Positions 43,785-52,384 of a DNA stretch of 64,000 nucleotides are shown here, piece after piece. This stretch comes from Candidatus Chryseobacterium colombiense (GTDB lineage Bacteria; Bacteroidota; Bacteroidia; Flavobacteriales; Weeksellaceae), in the NCBI GenBank assembly GCA_029203185.1, contig CP119310.1:310001-374000 (forward strand), in the 5' to 3' direction. The position numbers and the translations under genes were made by a program. Each line of letters starts with the position of its first letter. Position 1 is the first letter of the stretch. The notes below the pieces were generated by a model. That model ran no database searches. It was not told the DNA's origin and worked only from the letters and a program-made list of their open reading frames with translations.

Positions 43785-44841
43785 TAAAGAAGAACTACTG
43801 AATAACGCAGTTGAATTGTTAAAAAAACTGATTGAAATTCCGTCATTCAGCAAAGATGAATTTAATACGTCTGTGGAAATTGAAAACTTTTTTAAAAAGC
43901 ATCATATTCCGACCAAACGTTTTAAAAATAACATCTGGGCGGTGAATAAAAATTTTGATGTTTTCAAACCGTCGATTTTGCTGAATACGCATCATGACAC
44001 GGTAAAACCGAATAAGGCGTATACATTAGATCCGTTTTTGCCCATAGAAAAAGAGGGTAAATTATTCGGATTGGGAAGTAACGATGCAGGCGCTTCTTTG
44101 GTTTCAATGGCGCAGGTTTTTTTACATTTTTATGATAAAGAAGATTTACAATATAATTTAGTTATTGCTTTAACGGCAGAGGAGGAGATTTCAGGATTTG
44201 ATGGGATCGAGGCTTTATTTCCGCAGCTTCCGAATGTGGAGCTTGCTGTTGTGGGAGAACCGACGCTGATGAATCTGGCAATTGCGGAAAAAGGACTTTT
44301 GGTTATTGACGGGGAAATGAAAGGGACTCCTTCTCACGCCGCTCATCCGAATAATGATAATTCTATTGTGAAATGTATGGAAGATCTGCAGAATATTCTA
44401 AACTTCAGATTTCCAAAAGTTTCAGATTATTTAGGAGAGGTAAAGATAACATTGTCAGGAATTCATGCCGGAGTTCAGCATAATGTGGTGCCGGAATCTT
44501 GTGCTTTTACACTGGATGTGAGAGTTACAGATGAATATTCAAATGAGGAAGCTTTCGAAATCTTACAGTCACAGATGAAATCAACTTTAACGGCAAGGTC
44601 TTTTAGATTAAATTCTTCAAAAATTGAAATGGATCATCCTTTTGTAAAGGCAGGATTAGAAATTGGAAGGACAACTTATGGTTCACCAACTTCATCCGAT
44701 CAGGCAATCATTCCTTGTACATCTGTGAAGCTGGGACCTGGAGATAGCAGGCGTTCTCATACCGCGGATGAATTTATTTTCATTGAAGAAATTGCTGAGG
44801 GAATTGAGATTTACATCCGAATTTTGGAGAGGATATTATAG
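43759..44841 (+). CDS. argE: M20-family N-acylcitrulline/ornithine deacylase
   Basis: 360 residues. Metal-binding motifs of the M20 peptidase family: NTHHDTVKP (His about 77) and LGSNDAGASLVSM, then ALTAEEEISGFDG and VVGEPTLMNLAIAEKG. The last metal His is in GDSRRSHTADEFIFIEE. In this pathway the deacylase would release the acyl group from N-acylcitrulline, not ornithine. It overlaps argB by 26 nt, consistent with coupling. Confidence 0.93.
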   Translation: MQELKSVYSKEELLNNAVELLKKLIEIPSFSKDEFNTSVEIENFFKKHHIPTKRFKNNIWAVNKNFDVFKPSILLNTHHDTVKPNKAYTLDPFLPIEKEGKLFGLGSNDAGASLVSMAQVFLHFYDKEDLQYNLVIALTAEEEISGFDGIEALFPQLPNVELAVVGEPTLMNLAIAEKGLLVIDGEMKGTPSHAAHPNNDNSIVKCMEDLQNILNFRFPKVSDYLGEVKITLSGIHAGVQHNVVPESCAFTLDVRVTDEYSNEEAFEILQSQMKSTLTARSFRLNSSKIEMDHPFVKAGLEIGRTTYGSPTSSDQAIIPCTSVKLGPGDSRRSHTADEFIFIEEIAEGIEIYIRILERIL

Positions 44842-44870
44842 GCTGGATGATAGAGGCTTGTAAGTAAGTG

Positions 44871-44922
44871 AAAAATCTCTTTTTGATCATTCAATAGATT
44901 CCTCCTTTGTCGGAATGACAAA
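44871..44922. repeat. Dispersed repeat copy between argE and argH
   Basis: Contains AAAAATCTCTTTTTGATCAT and ends CCTCCTTTGTCGGAATGACA, the same half as in 41862-41886. Confidence 0.6.
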
Positions 44923-45078
44923 GTTGAGTACAATAATAAATAAAGGGAAGGGAAGTAACAGAAGGTAAAAGTTCGGCGTACTTCTTTGAACTTCAAAACA
45001 TTTGATTTTAGTTAGTTTTTTTACTGTTTTGACTTTACTCAGCAGACGATGAAGTTTGAATATTTTTAATAAAGATTT

Positions 45079-45180
45079 ATGCAAAGGTTGATGTTAAAAA
45101 TGAAAGACTTTAAAAATGTGGAAATGTTTAAAGTTGCAGAAATAGAAAATGAGTTCTGCTGGGTTGTCAAAATAGATTAA
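45079..45180 (+). CDS. Possible 33-residue ORF before argH
   Basis: ATG to TAA, beginning MQRLMLKMKDFKNVE and ending FCWVVKID, 17 nt before argH. No homology recognised. It could be a leader or a remnant of an older gene. The context near an arginine gene would suit a leader peptide, but it carries a single Arg and no terminator follows, so a regulatory role is not supported. Confidence 0.25.
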   Translation: MQRLMLKMKDFKNVEMFKVAEIENEFCWVVKID

Positions 45181-45197
45181 ATTTTTAAAGAAAGAAT

Positions 45198-46502
45198 ATG
45201 AAAAAAATATGGCAGAAAGACGATAATGCCACCAATATATTAGTAAATAACTTTACAGTCGGGAAGGATCTTGACTTTGATGAGCGTCTGGCGAAATATG
45301 ATGTCAAAGGTTCTATGGCACACTGTAAAATGTTGGCAGAAGTTGGAATTATTTCCAATGAAGAATCGGAACAGATGTTGTCTGTTTTGGCAGGTATTTT
45401 AGAAGACATCGAAAACGGAACTTTTGAAATCGATAAAAATGCGGAAGATATTCATTCGCAGGTTGAATCGATTTTAATTGAAAAATTAGGCGATACAGGA
45501 AAAAAAATACATACGGCGAGATCTCGTAACGATCAGGTTTTATTGGATATTAAATTGTATTTAGTAGATGAAATCCGGGAAATTACAGCATTAACGGATG
45601 AATTTTTTCAGATTTTAATCAAATTAGCAGAACAGCATAAAAATGTTTTGCTTCCGGGATATACCCATTTACAGATCGCAATGCCTTCATCATTTGGTTT
45701 GTGGTTTGGAGCCTACACAGAAGCATTATTGGATGATGTGGAAATGTTGTTTTCGGTTAAAAATATCATTAATAAAAATCCATTAGGTTCTGCAGCCGGT
45801 TATGGCTCATCTTTCCCGATTGACCGTGAAAGCACGACGTATAATTTAGGATTTCAGTCGATGAATTATAATTCTGTATATGCTCAGATGACGCGTGGAA
45901 AATCGGAGAAAATGTTGTCGATGGCAATGGCTACTTTGGCGGGAACTTTAAGCAAATTCTCTTATGATGTCTGTCTGTATTTGAGTCAGAATTTTGATTT
46001 TATCAGTTTTCCTAAAGAATTTACAACGGGAAGCAGCATTATGCCTCACAAGAAAAATCCGGATATTTTCGAATTGGTTAGAGCGCGTTGTAACAGAATT
46101 CAGTCGTTACCGAATGAATTTATTTTATTGACAAATAATCTCCCTTCAGGCTATCATAGAGATATGCAGCTGACGAAAGAAATTCTTTTCCCAGCTATTG
46201 ATTCTTTAAAAGAATGTCTGGAGATTTTAAATTACACGTTACCCAATATTCAGGTAAAAGATGGAATTCTTGAGGATGAAAAGTATAAATATCTTTTCAG
46301 TGTAGAGAAAATCAATGAAGAAGTGAAAAACGGAAGTTCATTCCGTGATGCTTATGTAAAAATAGGACAGGAGATTGAAAATAATGCGTTTGATTTTGAA
46401 ATAGGCAATCTCAATCATACACACCAAGGAAGTATCGGAAACCTGTGTTTAGATAAAATCGAATATCAGTTTAATAAACTGAAAAATAAATTATTGGGTT
46501 GA
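45198..46502 (+). CDS. argH: Argininosuccinate lyase
   Basis: 434 residues. The fumarase-superfamily signature TTGSSIMPHKKNPDIFE lies near residue 275; GKKIHTARSRNDQVLLD (about 97-113) is typical of ASL. It splits argininosuccinate to arginine and fumarate, the last step of the pathway. The gene converges on an Lrp-type regulator across a long inverted repeat. Confidence 0.96.
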   Translation: MKKIWQKDDNATNILVNNFTVGKDLDFDERLAKYDVKGSMAHCKMLAEVGIISNEESEQMLSVLAGILEDIENGTFEIDKNAEDIHSQVESILIEKLGDTGKKIHTARSRNDQVLLDIKLYLVDEIREITALTDEFFQILIKLAEQHKNVLLPGYTHLQIAMPSSFGLWFGAYTEALLDDVEMLFSVKNIINKNPLGSAAGYGSSFPIDRESTTYNLGFQSMNYNSVYAQMTRGKSEKMLSMAMATLAGTLSKFSYDVCLYLSQNFDFISFPKEFTTGSSIMPHKKNPDIFELVRARCNRIQSLPNEFILLTNNLPSGYHRDMQLTKEILFPAIDSLKECLEILNYTLPNIQVKDGILEDEKYKYLFSVEKINEEVKNGSSFRDAYVKIGQEIENNAFDFEIGNLNHTHQGSIGNLCLDKIEYQFNKLKNKLLG

Positions 46503-46536
46503 TTTAAAACAAGAAAATTGTTTTAAATTGATAATG

Positions 46537-46632
46537 AGATGCTTCGGCAAGCTCAGCATGACAACACTACTAATGAATGGCTAATAAAACAATTAGTATT
46601 AGAGATGTCATGCTGAGCCTGTCGAAGCATCT
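46537..46632. repeat. Inverted pair of dispersed repeats, 27-nt arms, between convergent genes
   Basis: Arms 46537-46563 and 46606-46632 are complementary at 25 of 27 positions, 42 nt apart. The hairpin could stop transcription from both sides (argH and the Lrp gene). One arm equals the copy at 40339-40365 except for one base. Confidence 0.75.
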
Positions 46633-46671
46633 TTAAATTTATATAGAAAAAGTTTGAGTTTAAATAAAGAT

Positions 46672-47133
46672 TTAATCCAAATCAATCTTAAACTTAGTAG
46701 ATTTTTTTACTTCATGAAGCACGATAGAACTGTGGTATTGCCCGATATTTGGAATATTTGAAATCACGTTCACGGCGAATTCATTATAAGAATTGATATC
46801 CTTTGCAATAATCTTTAACATGTAGTCGTATTCACCGGAAAGACTGATGATCTCCTGAACTTCATCATGTTTGCCAATGTTTTTCTCGAATGTTTCCAAA
46901 ACCTTCTGAGATTGTTCTTTCAAACGAACATTACAATACACCACAATATTCAGACCTAGTTTTTCACGATTCAAAAGACCTACATATTTCTCAATAATCC
47001 CGTTTTTCTCCAGCTGTTTGATTCTTTCATAGGTTGGAGTAAAGGTAAGACCAATCTTTTCCGAAATTTCTTTCACGGATAAAGTGGAATCTTCCTGAAT
47101 TATGCTGAGAATCATTCTGTCTTTTAAATCCAT
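46672..47133 (-). CDS. Lrp/AsnC-family transcriptional regulator
   Basis: 153 residues. N-terminal HTH (MILSIIQEDSTLSVKEISEKIGLTFTP region; recognition helix near residues 30-45), followed by the RAM domain of beta-alpha-beta units (EIISLSGEYDYMLKIIAKDI). Such proteins form dimers and octamers that sense amino acids. The position beside argH and opposite to egtD makes arginine or histidine-derived compounds possible effectors, by inference. It has a -7 box at 47157-47164. Confidence 0.92.
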   Translation of the reverse strand: MDLKDRMILSIIQEDSTLSVKEISEKIGLTFTPTYERIKQLEKNGIIEKYVGLLNREKLGLNIVVYCNVRLKEQSQKVLETFEKNIGKHDEVQEIISLSGEYDYMLKIIAKDINSYNEFAVNVISNIPNIGQYHSSIVLHEVKKSTKFKIDLD

Positions 47134-47482
47134 ATAATAATAATGTTGAGTTGTAACAAATATACAATCTAATTTTTTTATTATCCATTACATTGTGATA
47201 ATATGCTGATTCTTTACTTCAGTTTTGACTAAAAAATATAAAAGCCATTTTTTATTCTAGCCTTATTAATTGTTGAAAATCAGCAAAAACCGTTTCTCAA
47301 ATCTAAGTAAAATATTTTTTTGTATAAATTTTATGTATATAGATAATTTCATATGATAAGTTCATTTTATATTAAAAAAACTTTTAATTTAGGATAAGGA
47401 ACAGAACTGCTTTTTAGAATGACGAAATTCCTGCAATGGCAGAATAATTGTATTGATCTGCTTACCAAATAACAAACTAAAC
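47134..47482. other. Divergent intergenic region between the Lrp regulator and egtD
   Basis: 349 bases. It holds the TATATTTG box of the Lrp gene, AT-rich sequence, a degenerate repeat fragment (AGAATGACGAAATTCCTGCA, about 47416-47435) and a small CTGC/GCAG hairpin. No clear egtD promoter box. A likely place for operators of the Lrp protein. Confidence 0.5.
47157..47164 (-). promoter_or_regulatory. -7 box of the Lrp/AsnC gene
   Basis: TATATTTG on the minus strand, 23 nt before the ATG. Confidence 0.5.
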
Positions 47483-48466
47483 ATGAGGAAAATTATTGAT
47501 ATGGACACTTTTTCCTTCGAAGAAACACAGAATAAATTTCAAAGTGAAATTATTGGGGGACTGAAAGGTGATCCCAAACATCTGCTTTCCAAATATTTTT
47601 ACGACAAGAAGGGAGATCATCTTTTTCAGCAGATCATGAATATGCCGGAATATTATCTTACTGATTGTGAACTTGAAATTTTTACGCAAAAAACAGCCGA
47701 TCTGGCAAATGCAATCAATGCTTTTGATGAATCTTTTGATCTGATTGAGCTTGGAGCTGGAGACGCTACAAAATCTTCTTTTTTATTGGAATATCTTGTT
47801 GGTCAAAAAGCAGATTTTACTTACATGCCAATTGATATTTCGGGGAATATTATTGAAGTTTTGGAAGCTAAATTAGCTTTAAAAATTCCCAATCTCCATG
47901 TTGTTGGTTTAAACGGAGAATATTTTGAAATGCTTGATAAAGCAAGCAAAATTTCCTCCAAAAGAAAAGTGATCCTGTTTCTCGGAAGTAACATCGGGAA
48001 TATGGAAGTTGAAGAGGCTTATCATTTTTGTAGTGAGCTGAGAAAAAAACTAAATCCCGGCGATATTCTTCTCATCGGTTTCGATTTAAAGAAAAATCCG
48101 CACACCATTTTACAGGCGTATAATGATAAGACCGGCATTACAGCTGCTTTCAATCTCAATCTTTTGACCAGGATCAATGAGGAGTTGAATGCTGATTTTA
48201 ATATTGATCAGTTTCAGCATTATCAGACTTATGACCCATTATCAGGAGCGTGCAGAAGTTATTTGATCAGCTTAAAAGATCAAATCGTAGCTATTGGAAA
48301 TCAAGAGATTCAGTTTAAAGAAAACGAAGCGGTTTACATGGAAATTTCACAGAAATACTCTCTGGATGAAATAAATGTAATGGCTGTTAAAAATGGTTTT
48401 GAATCTTTAAAAGAAATCTCAGATTCCAGAAAATGGTTTATAGATGCTATTTGGAAAGTTGTATAA
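47483..48466 (+). CDS. egtD: L-histidine N-alpha-methyltransferase EgtD
   Basis: 327 residues from ATG 47483; the frame continues upstream to a TTG, not used here. SAM-binding motif LIELGAGDATKSS at residues 88-100, MPIDISGNIIE next, and VILFLGSNIGNMEVEEA. It trimethylates histidine to hercynine with three SAM. The gene opens an operon with egtB 15 nt downstream and an ABC importer. Close match to the ergothioneine pathway. Confidence 0.93.
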   Translation: MRKIIDMDTFSFEETQNKFQSEIIGGLKGDPKHLLSKYFYDKKGDHLFQQIMNMPEYYLTDCELEIFTQKTADLANAINAFDESFDLIELGAGDATKSSFLLEYLVGQKADFTYMPIDISGNIIEVLEAKLALKIPNLHVVGLNGEYFEMLDKASKISSKRKVILFLGSNIGNMEVEEAYHFCSELRKKLNPGDILLIGFDLKKNPHTILQAYNDKTGITAAFNLNLLTRINEELNADFNIDQFQHYQTYDPLSGACRSYLISLKDQIVAIGNQEIQFKENEAVYMEISQKYSLDEINVMAVKNGFESLKEISDSRKWFIDAIWKVV

Positions 48467-48481
48467 TTTAAATCTGAAACT

Positions 48482-49663
48482 ATGAAAAATCTCACTTTAA
48501 TCTCACCTCAGGAACAGATCAAAGAAAAATATCAAGCCGTTAGAAAACGTTCTGTTGAAATTTGCCAACCTCTTGAAATAGAAGATTATGTTGTACAACC
48601 TATTGTAGACGTAAGTCCTCCAAAATGGCATTTGGGACATACGACATGGTTTTTTGAAACCTTTATTCTGATCCCGAATTTTCCGGATTATCAGGTCTTT
48701 GATCCGCAATATAATTTTGTTTTCAATAGCTATTATGAAACGATCGGAGCTCGTGTGATCCGTACAGACAGAGGAAATTTAAGCCGTCCTTCCGTTGCTG
48801 ATGTTTATCGTTATAGAGAATATGTTGATCAGAATATGACGATTTTTTTATCCAATTTTGATTTAAATGAAGATTTAAAAAAGCTCTTTGAATTAGGCTT
48901 AAACCACGAGCAGCAGCATCAGGAATTGTTGTTAACGGATATTAAATATATTTTGGGTCACAATCCATTATTCCCGGCTTATGACAAAAATTATCCGTTA
49001 GAAAAGCCAGAGCATGAAAATTTAGAAATGCTTGCTTTTTCCGAAGGAATTTATGAAATAGGATTTGAAGGTGAAGGTTTTTGTTTCGATAACGAATTAA
49101 ACAGGCATAAAGTTTTTCTGAACGATTTTGAGATTTCAAACCGTCTTGTAACCAACGCAGAATATATTGAATTTATGAATGACGGAGGTTATGAAGATTT
49201 TAAACATTGGCACGCTGAAGGTTGGGACTGGGTAAAAGGAAATCAGTTGAAATCTCCGCTTTACTGGCATTTTATAGAAGGAAAATGGATGCATTATACC
49301 TTGAACGGATTAAAAGAAATTAATCCCGATGATGCAGTTTGTCATATCAACTTTTACGAAGCATCTGCTTTCGCATCCTGGAAAGGTTTACGCTTACCGA
49401 CCGAAGCAGAATGGGAAGTTGCTTCCGGAAAATTCAGTTGGGGAAAACGTTGGGAATGGACAGGAAGCGCCTATCTTCCATATCCAGGATTTGCAAAAGA
49501 AGAAGGAGCGGTGGGAGAGTACAACGGAAAATTCATGGTTAATCAAATGGTTTTAAGAGGCGCTTCTGTTGCAACACCAGTCGGGCACAGCCGTAAAACA
49601 TATAGAAATTTCTTTCAGACCCATCTTCAGTGGCAATTCACGGGAATCAGGCTGGCAAATTAA
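48482..49663 (+). CDS. egtB: Ergothioneine biosynthesis protein EgtB
   Basis: 393 residues. N-terminal DinB-like four-helix domain with metal histidines His50 or His53 (PPKWHLGHTTWF) and His142/His146 (LNHEQQHQELL), then an FGE-sulfatase-like domain ending GRTYRN-type (GHSRKTYRNFFQTHLQWQFTG). It is a mononuclear-iron sulfoxide synthase joining a thiol (cysteine or gamma-glutamylcysteine) to hercynine. The following lyase step (EgtE) is not encoded nearby, so a PLP enzyme elsewhere must complete the route. The OvoA-type third domain is absent. Confidence 0.93.
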   Translation: MKNLTLISPQEQIKEKYQAVRKRSVEICQPLEIEDYVVQPIVDVSPPKWHLGHTTWFFETFILIPNFPDYQVFDPQYNFVFNSYYETIGARVIRTDRGNLSRPSVADVYRYREYVDQNMTIFLSNFDLNEDLKKLFELGLNHEQQHQELLLTDIKYILGHNPLFPAYDKNYPLEKPEHENLEMLAFSEGIYEIGFEGEGFCFDNELNRHKVFLNDFEISNRLVTNAEYIEFMNDGGYEDFKHWHAEGWDWVKGNQLKSPLYWHFIEGKWMHYTLNGLKEINPDDAVCHINFYEASAFASWKGLRLPTEAEWEVASGKFSWGKRWEWTGSAYLPYPGFAKEEGAVGEYNGKFMVNQMVLRGASVATPVGHSRKTYRNFFQTHLQWQFTGIRLAN

Positions 49664-49672
49664 TTTGAACTG

Positions 49673-50578
49673 ATGATTACTGTAGAATCTGTTTCTAAAA
49701 GTTTTAATAATCGTCCCGCTGTGGATGATATTTCCTTTGTTGCTCATGAAAAGGAAATTTTGGTTTTATTAGGAACCAGCGGTTGTGGAAAAACGACTAC
49801 CCTTAAAATGATTAACCGTCTCATAGATTCAGATTCGGGTAATATTTTAATTAATGGAAAAAATATTAAAGAGCAGAAAACAGAAGAATTAAGAATGGGA
49901 ATCGGGTATGTGATGCAGAATTCCGGACTTTTCCCTCATTATACGATTGCTGAAAATATTGCCGTGGTTCCAAGGCTCCAGAAATGGGATTCAAAAAAAA
50001 TTGAAACCCGGACAGAAGAATTAATTCATAAACTGCATTTGTCTGATGATGTTCTAAGAAGATTTCCTCACGAATTAAGTGGCGGACAGCAGCAGCGCGT
50101 CGGAATTGCCAGAGCTTTGATAGCAAATACACCTATTTTATTGATGGATGAACCCTTCGGAGCACTGGATAATATTACAAGATCCGATATTCATTCTGAA
50201 TTTAAAACATTGAATGAACTGAAAAATAAAACCATCATTTTGGTGACGCACGATGTTTCCGAAGCATTTGAATTGGGGCATCGGATCTGTTTAATGGATA
50301 AAGGCAAAATTATCCAAATCGGAACCCCGAAAGAAATGATTTATCATCCTAAGACTGATTTTGTCAAAAATTTCTTTGCCAGCAACCGTCTGATCTTAGA
50401 ATATAAAATCACCAAAGTTGAAGACCTTCAGTTAGAAAATGTGCCGGAAAAAGATTTTGATAAAACTGAAAATATCTGGAATGTTCTTCAGAACCTTAAT
50501 GCAAATCTAAAGGATGCTGAACTTTACGACAAAATAATAGCAGCTTTTAACGAATACCGAAAAAAACAATTAGCATAA
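49673..50578 (+). CDS. egtV: ABC importer ATPase of the betaine/ergothioneine type
   Basis: 301 residues. Walker A LLGTSGCGKTT (34-42), Q-loop MQNSGLFPHYT, signature LSGGQQQRVGIARAL (about 134) and Walker B LLMDEPFGALDN, typical of the OpuCA/EgtV branch; a short C-terminal regulatory tail with no CBS domains. 9 nt after egtB and overlapping the permease by 1 nt (TAATG). It would energise the permease/binding-protein fusion downstream. Confidence 0.9.
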   Translation: MITVESVSKSFNNRPAVDDISFVAHEKEILVLLGTSGCGKTTTLKMINRLIDSDSGNILINGKNIKEQKTEELRMGIGYVMQNSGLFPHYTIAENIAVVPRLQKWDSKKIETRTEELIHKLHLSDDVLRRFPHELSGGQQQRVGIARALIANTPILLMDEPFGALDNITRSDIHSEFKTLNELKNKTIILVTHDVSEAFELGHRICLMDKGKIIQIGTPKEMIYHPKTDFVKNFFASNRLILEYKITKVEDLQLENVPEKDFDKTENIWNVLQNLNANLKDAELYDKIIAAFNEYRKKQLA

Positions 50579-52140
50579 TGCAGCAAAGTTTGTGGCAGTT
50601 TCTTGTTGAGCAGCAGCATAAAATATTCATTCAGGTGATCCAGCATTTGGGACTGACCTTTATTGCGTTATTGTTTGCTATTGCCATCGGTTTGCCTTTA
50701 GGAATTTTAATCAGCCGCAAAAAAAAATTGGCAACGCCCGTTTTAACGGGTGCCGGAATTTTACAGACCATTCCAAGTATTGCTTTACTGGGATTTATGA
50801 TTCCTGTATTCGGAATCGGACCGGAGCCTGCAATTGTTGCACTGTTAATCTACGCTTTGTTGCCCATCATCCGAAATACTTATACAGGAATTTCGGGAGT
50901 AAACAACAACGTCATTGAAGCAGCAAAATCCTTGGGAATGTCGAAAAGCCAATTGCTTTTTAAAGTGGAATTACCTTTGGCAATGCCGGTTATCGTTGCA
51001 GGAATCAGAACTGCGGCAGTAATTAATGTCGGAGTGGCAACGTTGGCTTCCTTTGTTGCAGCGGGAGGTTTGGGTGAGTTTATTTTTGGCGGAATTTCTC
51101 TTAATAACTCTAATATGATCCTTGCGGGAGCGATTCCGGCGGCATTATTGGCAGTTATTGTGGATCAGATCATTGCCTTCATTCAAAAATTACCATATCG
51201 TACGATCCGGAAAATATTGATCCTTATTCCTGTTGTTTTTATACTTGCAGGTGGAATTTATTTTTGGACTAAAAATTCTGCAAACGATTTGCGTGCCGGT
51301 TTTACGCCTGAATTTATGGGAAGAAAAGATGGAGATATTGGTGTGAAAAATACTTATCATTTAAATTTAAATCCTTCCGTTGTTAATGATGCACTAATGT
51401 ATAAGGCTTTATATGAAGGAAAATTAGACGTTATCAGTGGGTATTCTACAGATGGTAGGATTAAAGCTTATGACTTGATGGTTTTAAATGATGACAAAAA
51501 AATATTTCCTCCATACTTTGCAGCTCCTATTATTAAGGAAAAAACGTTGCAAAAATATCCTGATCTCGAAAAAATACTCGATCTCCTCGCAGGAAAGATC
51601 AGTGATTCTGTTATGAGAGAGCTGAATTATAAAACCGACTATCTTCATGAGGTTCCGGAGAAAGTGGCGAAAGAATTTTTGGTTAAAAATCATTTGTATA
51701 AAACTCCCAATAAAGCAGGAAATGAAACGATCCGGATTGGCTCAAAAATATTTGGTGAACAATATATCCTTGCCGAAATGTATAAAATGCTGATCGAGGG
51801 AAATACCTATTATAATGTGGAAACCAAAACGGGTTTAGGCGGAACAAAAATCTGTTTTGATGCTTTAATGAACGATTCCATAGATTTTTACCCCGAATAT
51901 ACGGGAACGGGATTGCTGGTTTTACTGACGCCTGATAATTCAACAATAGATAAAGTCACGAAAAGCGCGGATCTTACCTATCAGTTTGTACAAAATGAAT
52001 TTGAGAAAAAATACAGAATTCGCTGGCTTAAACCTATTGGCTTCAATAATGCTTATGCACTTGTTATGCGAAGAAATCAAGCTGATCAGTTTAAAATAAG
52101 ATCAATAACCGACTTGAAAAATTATACTGATAAAAAATAA
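50578..52140 (+). CDS. egtU: ABC permease fused to a circularly permuted substrate-binding domain
   Basis: 520 residues. Permease domain residues about 1-215 (ILQTIPSIALLGFMIPVFG; the EAA loop EAAKSLGMSKSQLLFKVELP). A helix near 220-233 then leads to a binding domain of the OpuAC/OsmF type. Its order is reversed: the usual C-terminal half comes first (GFTPEFMGRKDG near 240, STDGRIKAYDLMVLNDDK near 289), the usual N-terminal half second (IRIGSKIFGEQYILAEMY near 383, GLGGTKICFDAL near 419, YPEYTGTG near 440, GFNNAYALVMRR near 486). Probably imports ergothioneine or betaine. Confidence 0.88.
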   Translation: MQQSLWQFLVEQQHKIFIQVIQHLGLTFIALLFAIAIGLPLGILISRKKKLATPVLTGAGILQTIPSIALLGFMIPVFGIGPEPAIVALLIYALLPIIRNTYTGISGVNNNVIEAAKSLGMSKSQLLFKVELPLAMPVIVAGIRTAAVINVGVATLASFVAAGGLGEFIFGGISLNNSNMILAGAIPAALLAVIVDQIIAFIQKLPYRTIRKILILIPVVFILAGGIYFWTKNSANDLRAGFTPEFMGRKDGDIGVKNTYHLNLNPSVVNDALMYKALYEGKLDVISGYSTDGRIKAYDLMVLNDDKKIFPPYFAAPIIKEKTLQKYPDLEKILDLLAGKISDSVMRELNYKTDYLHEVPEKVAKEFLVKNHLYKTPNKAGNETIRIGSKIFGEQYILAEMYKMLIEGNTYYNVETKTGLGGTKICFDALMNDSIDFYPEYTGTGLLVLLTPDNSTIDKVTKSADLTYQFVQNEFEKKYRIRWLKPIGFNNAYALVMRRNQADQFKIRSITDLKNYTDKK

Positions 52141-52229
52141 TTTTATTAGATGTAAGTTTTTAAAACGGTTCCAAATCTCATATACTGTAGCGAGAATAAT
52201 TAAATTTCAGATATAATGCAAATTTGGTT

Positions 52230-52259
52230 TTGTCAGTTTCTAAAATTGTTGTATCTTTG
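52230..52259 (+). promoter_or_regulatory. Promoter of the pyrB leader
   Basis: TTG (52230-52232), 19-nt spacer, TATCTTTG (52252-52259). The box ends 6 nt before the leader ATG, so the transcript starts almost on the start codon. Confidence 0.75.
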
Positions 52260-52265
52260 CATCTA

Positions 52266-52334
52266 ATGAATAAGACAGTATTTATATCATTAGAATTACC
52301 GGGCGCAGACGCCCTTTACGATATTTATTTATAG
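52266..52334 (+). CDS. Putative pyrB leader peptide
   Basis: 22 codons, beginning MNKTVFISLELPG and ending LYDIYL, stop at 52332-52334, one nucleotide before the terminator stem. It spans a GC-rich hairpin (52301-52314) and a U-rich stretch. The layout resembles the E. coli pyrBI leader, where a coupled ribosome closely follows a pausing polymerase when UTP is low and blocks the terminator. Confidence 0.65.
   Translation: MNKTVFISLELPGADALYDIYL
52301..52314 (+). promoter_or_regulatory. GC-rich pause-type hairpin in the pyrB leader
   Basis: Stem GGGCG / CGCCC with CAGA loop, followed by the U-rich run CUUUACGAUAUUUAUUUAU. It fits the RNA polymerase pause hairpin of E. coli pyrBI. Confidence 0.6.
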
Positions 52335-52335
52335 T

Positions 52336-52365
52336 AAGCGAAGATATTTTCTTCGCTTTTTTTTT
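52336..52365 (+). terminator. Attenuator before pyrB
   Basis: 9-bp perfect stem AAGCGAAGA / TCTTCGCTT (52336-52344 with 52350-52358, 5-nt loop), then seven U. It lies 19 nt before the pyrB ATG, with no stop in between. Confidence 0.85.
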
Positions 52366-52384
52366 GTGAAAAAATTAAGATAGT

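Larger units (their letters stand above)
44842..45197 (+). other. Intergenic stretch between argE and argH with a repeat and a tiny ORF
   Basis: 356 bases. The repeat copy at 44871-44922 ends TGTCGGAATGACAAAG. A 33-codon ORF at 45079-45180 is described separately. No promoter box was found for argH. Apart from these, only low-complexity AT-rich sequence is seen. Confidence 0.6.

Noticed and set aside
52266..52334. Amino-acid-specific attenuation (as in trp or his leaders) for pyrB
   Set aside because: The leader has no run of codons for one amino acid, and no antiterminator pairing with the terminator stem was seen. The UTP-type model fits better.
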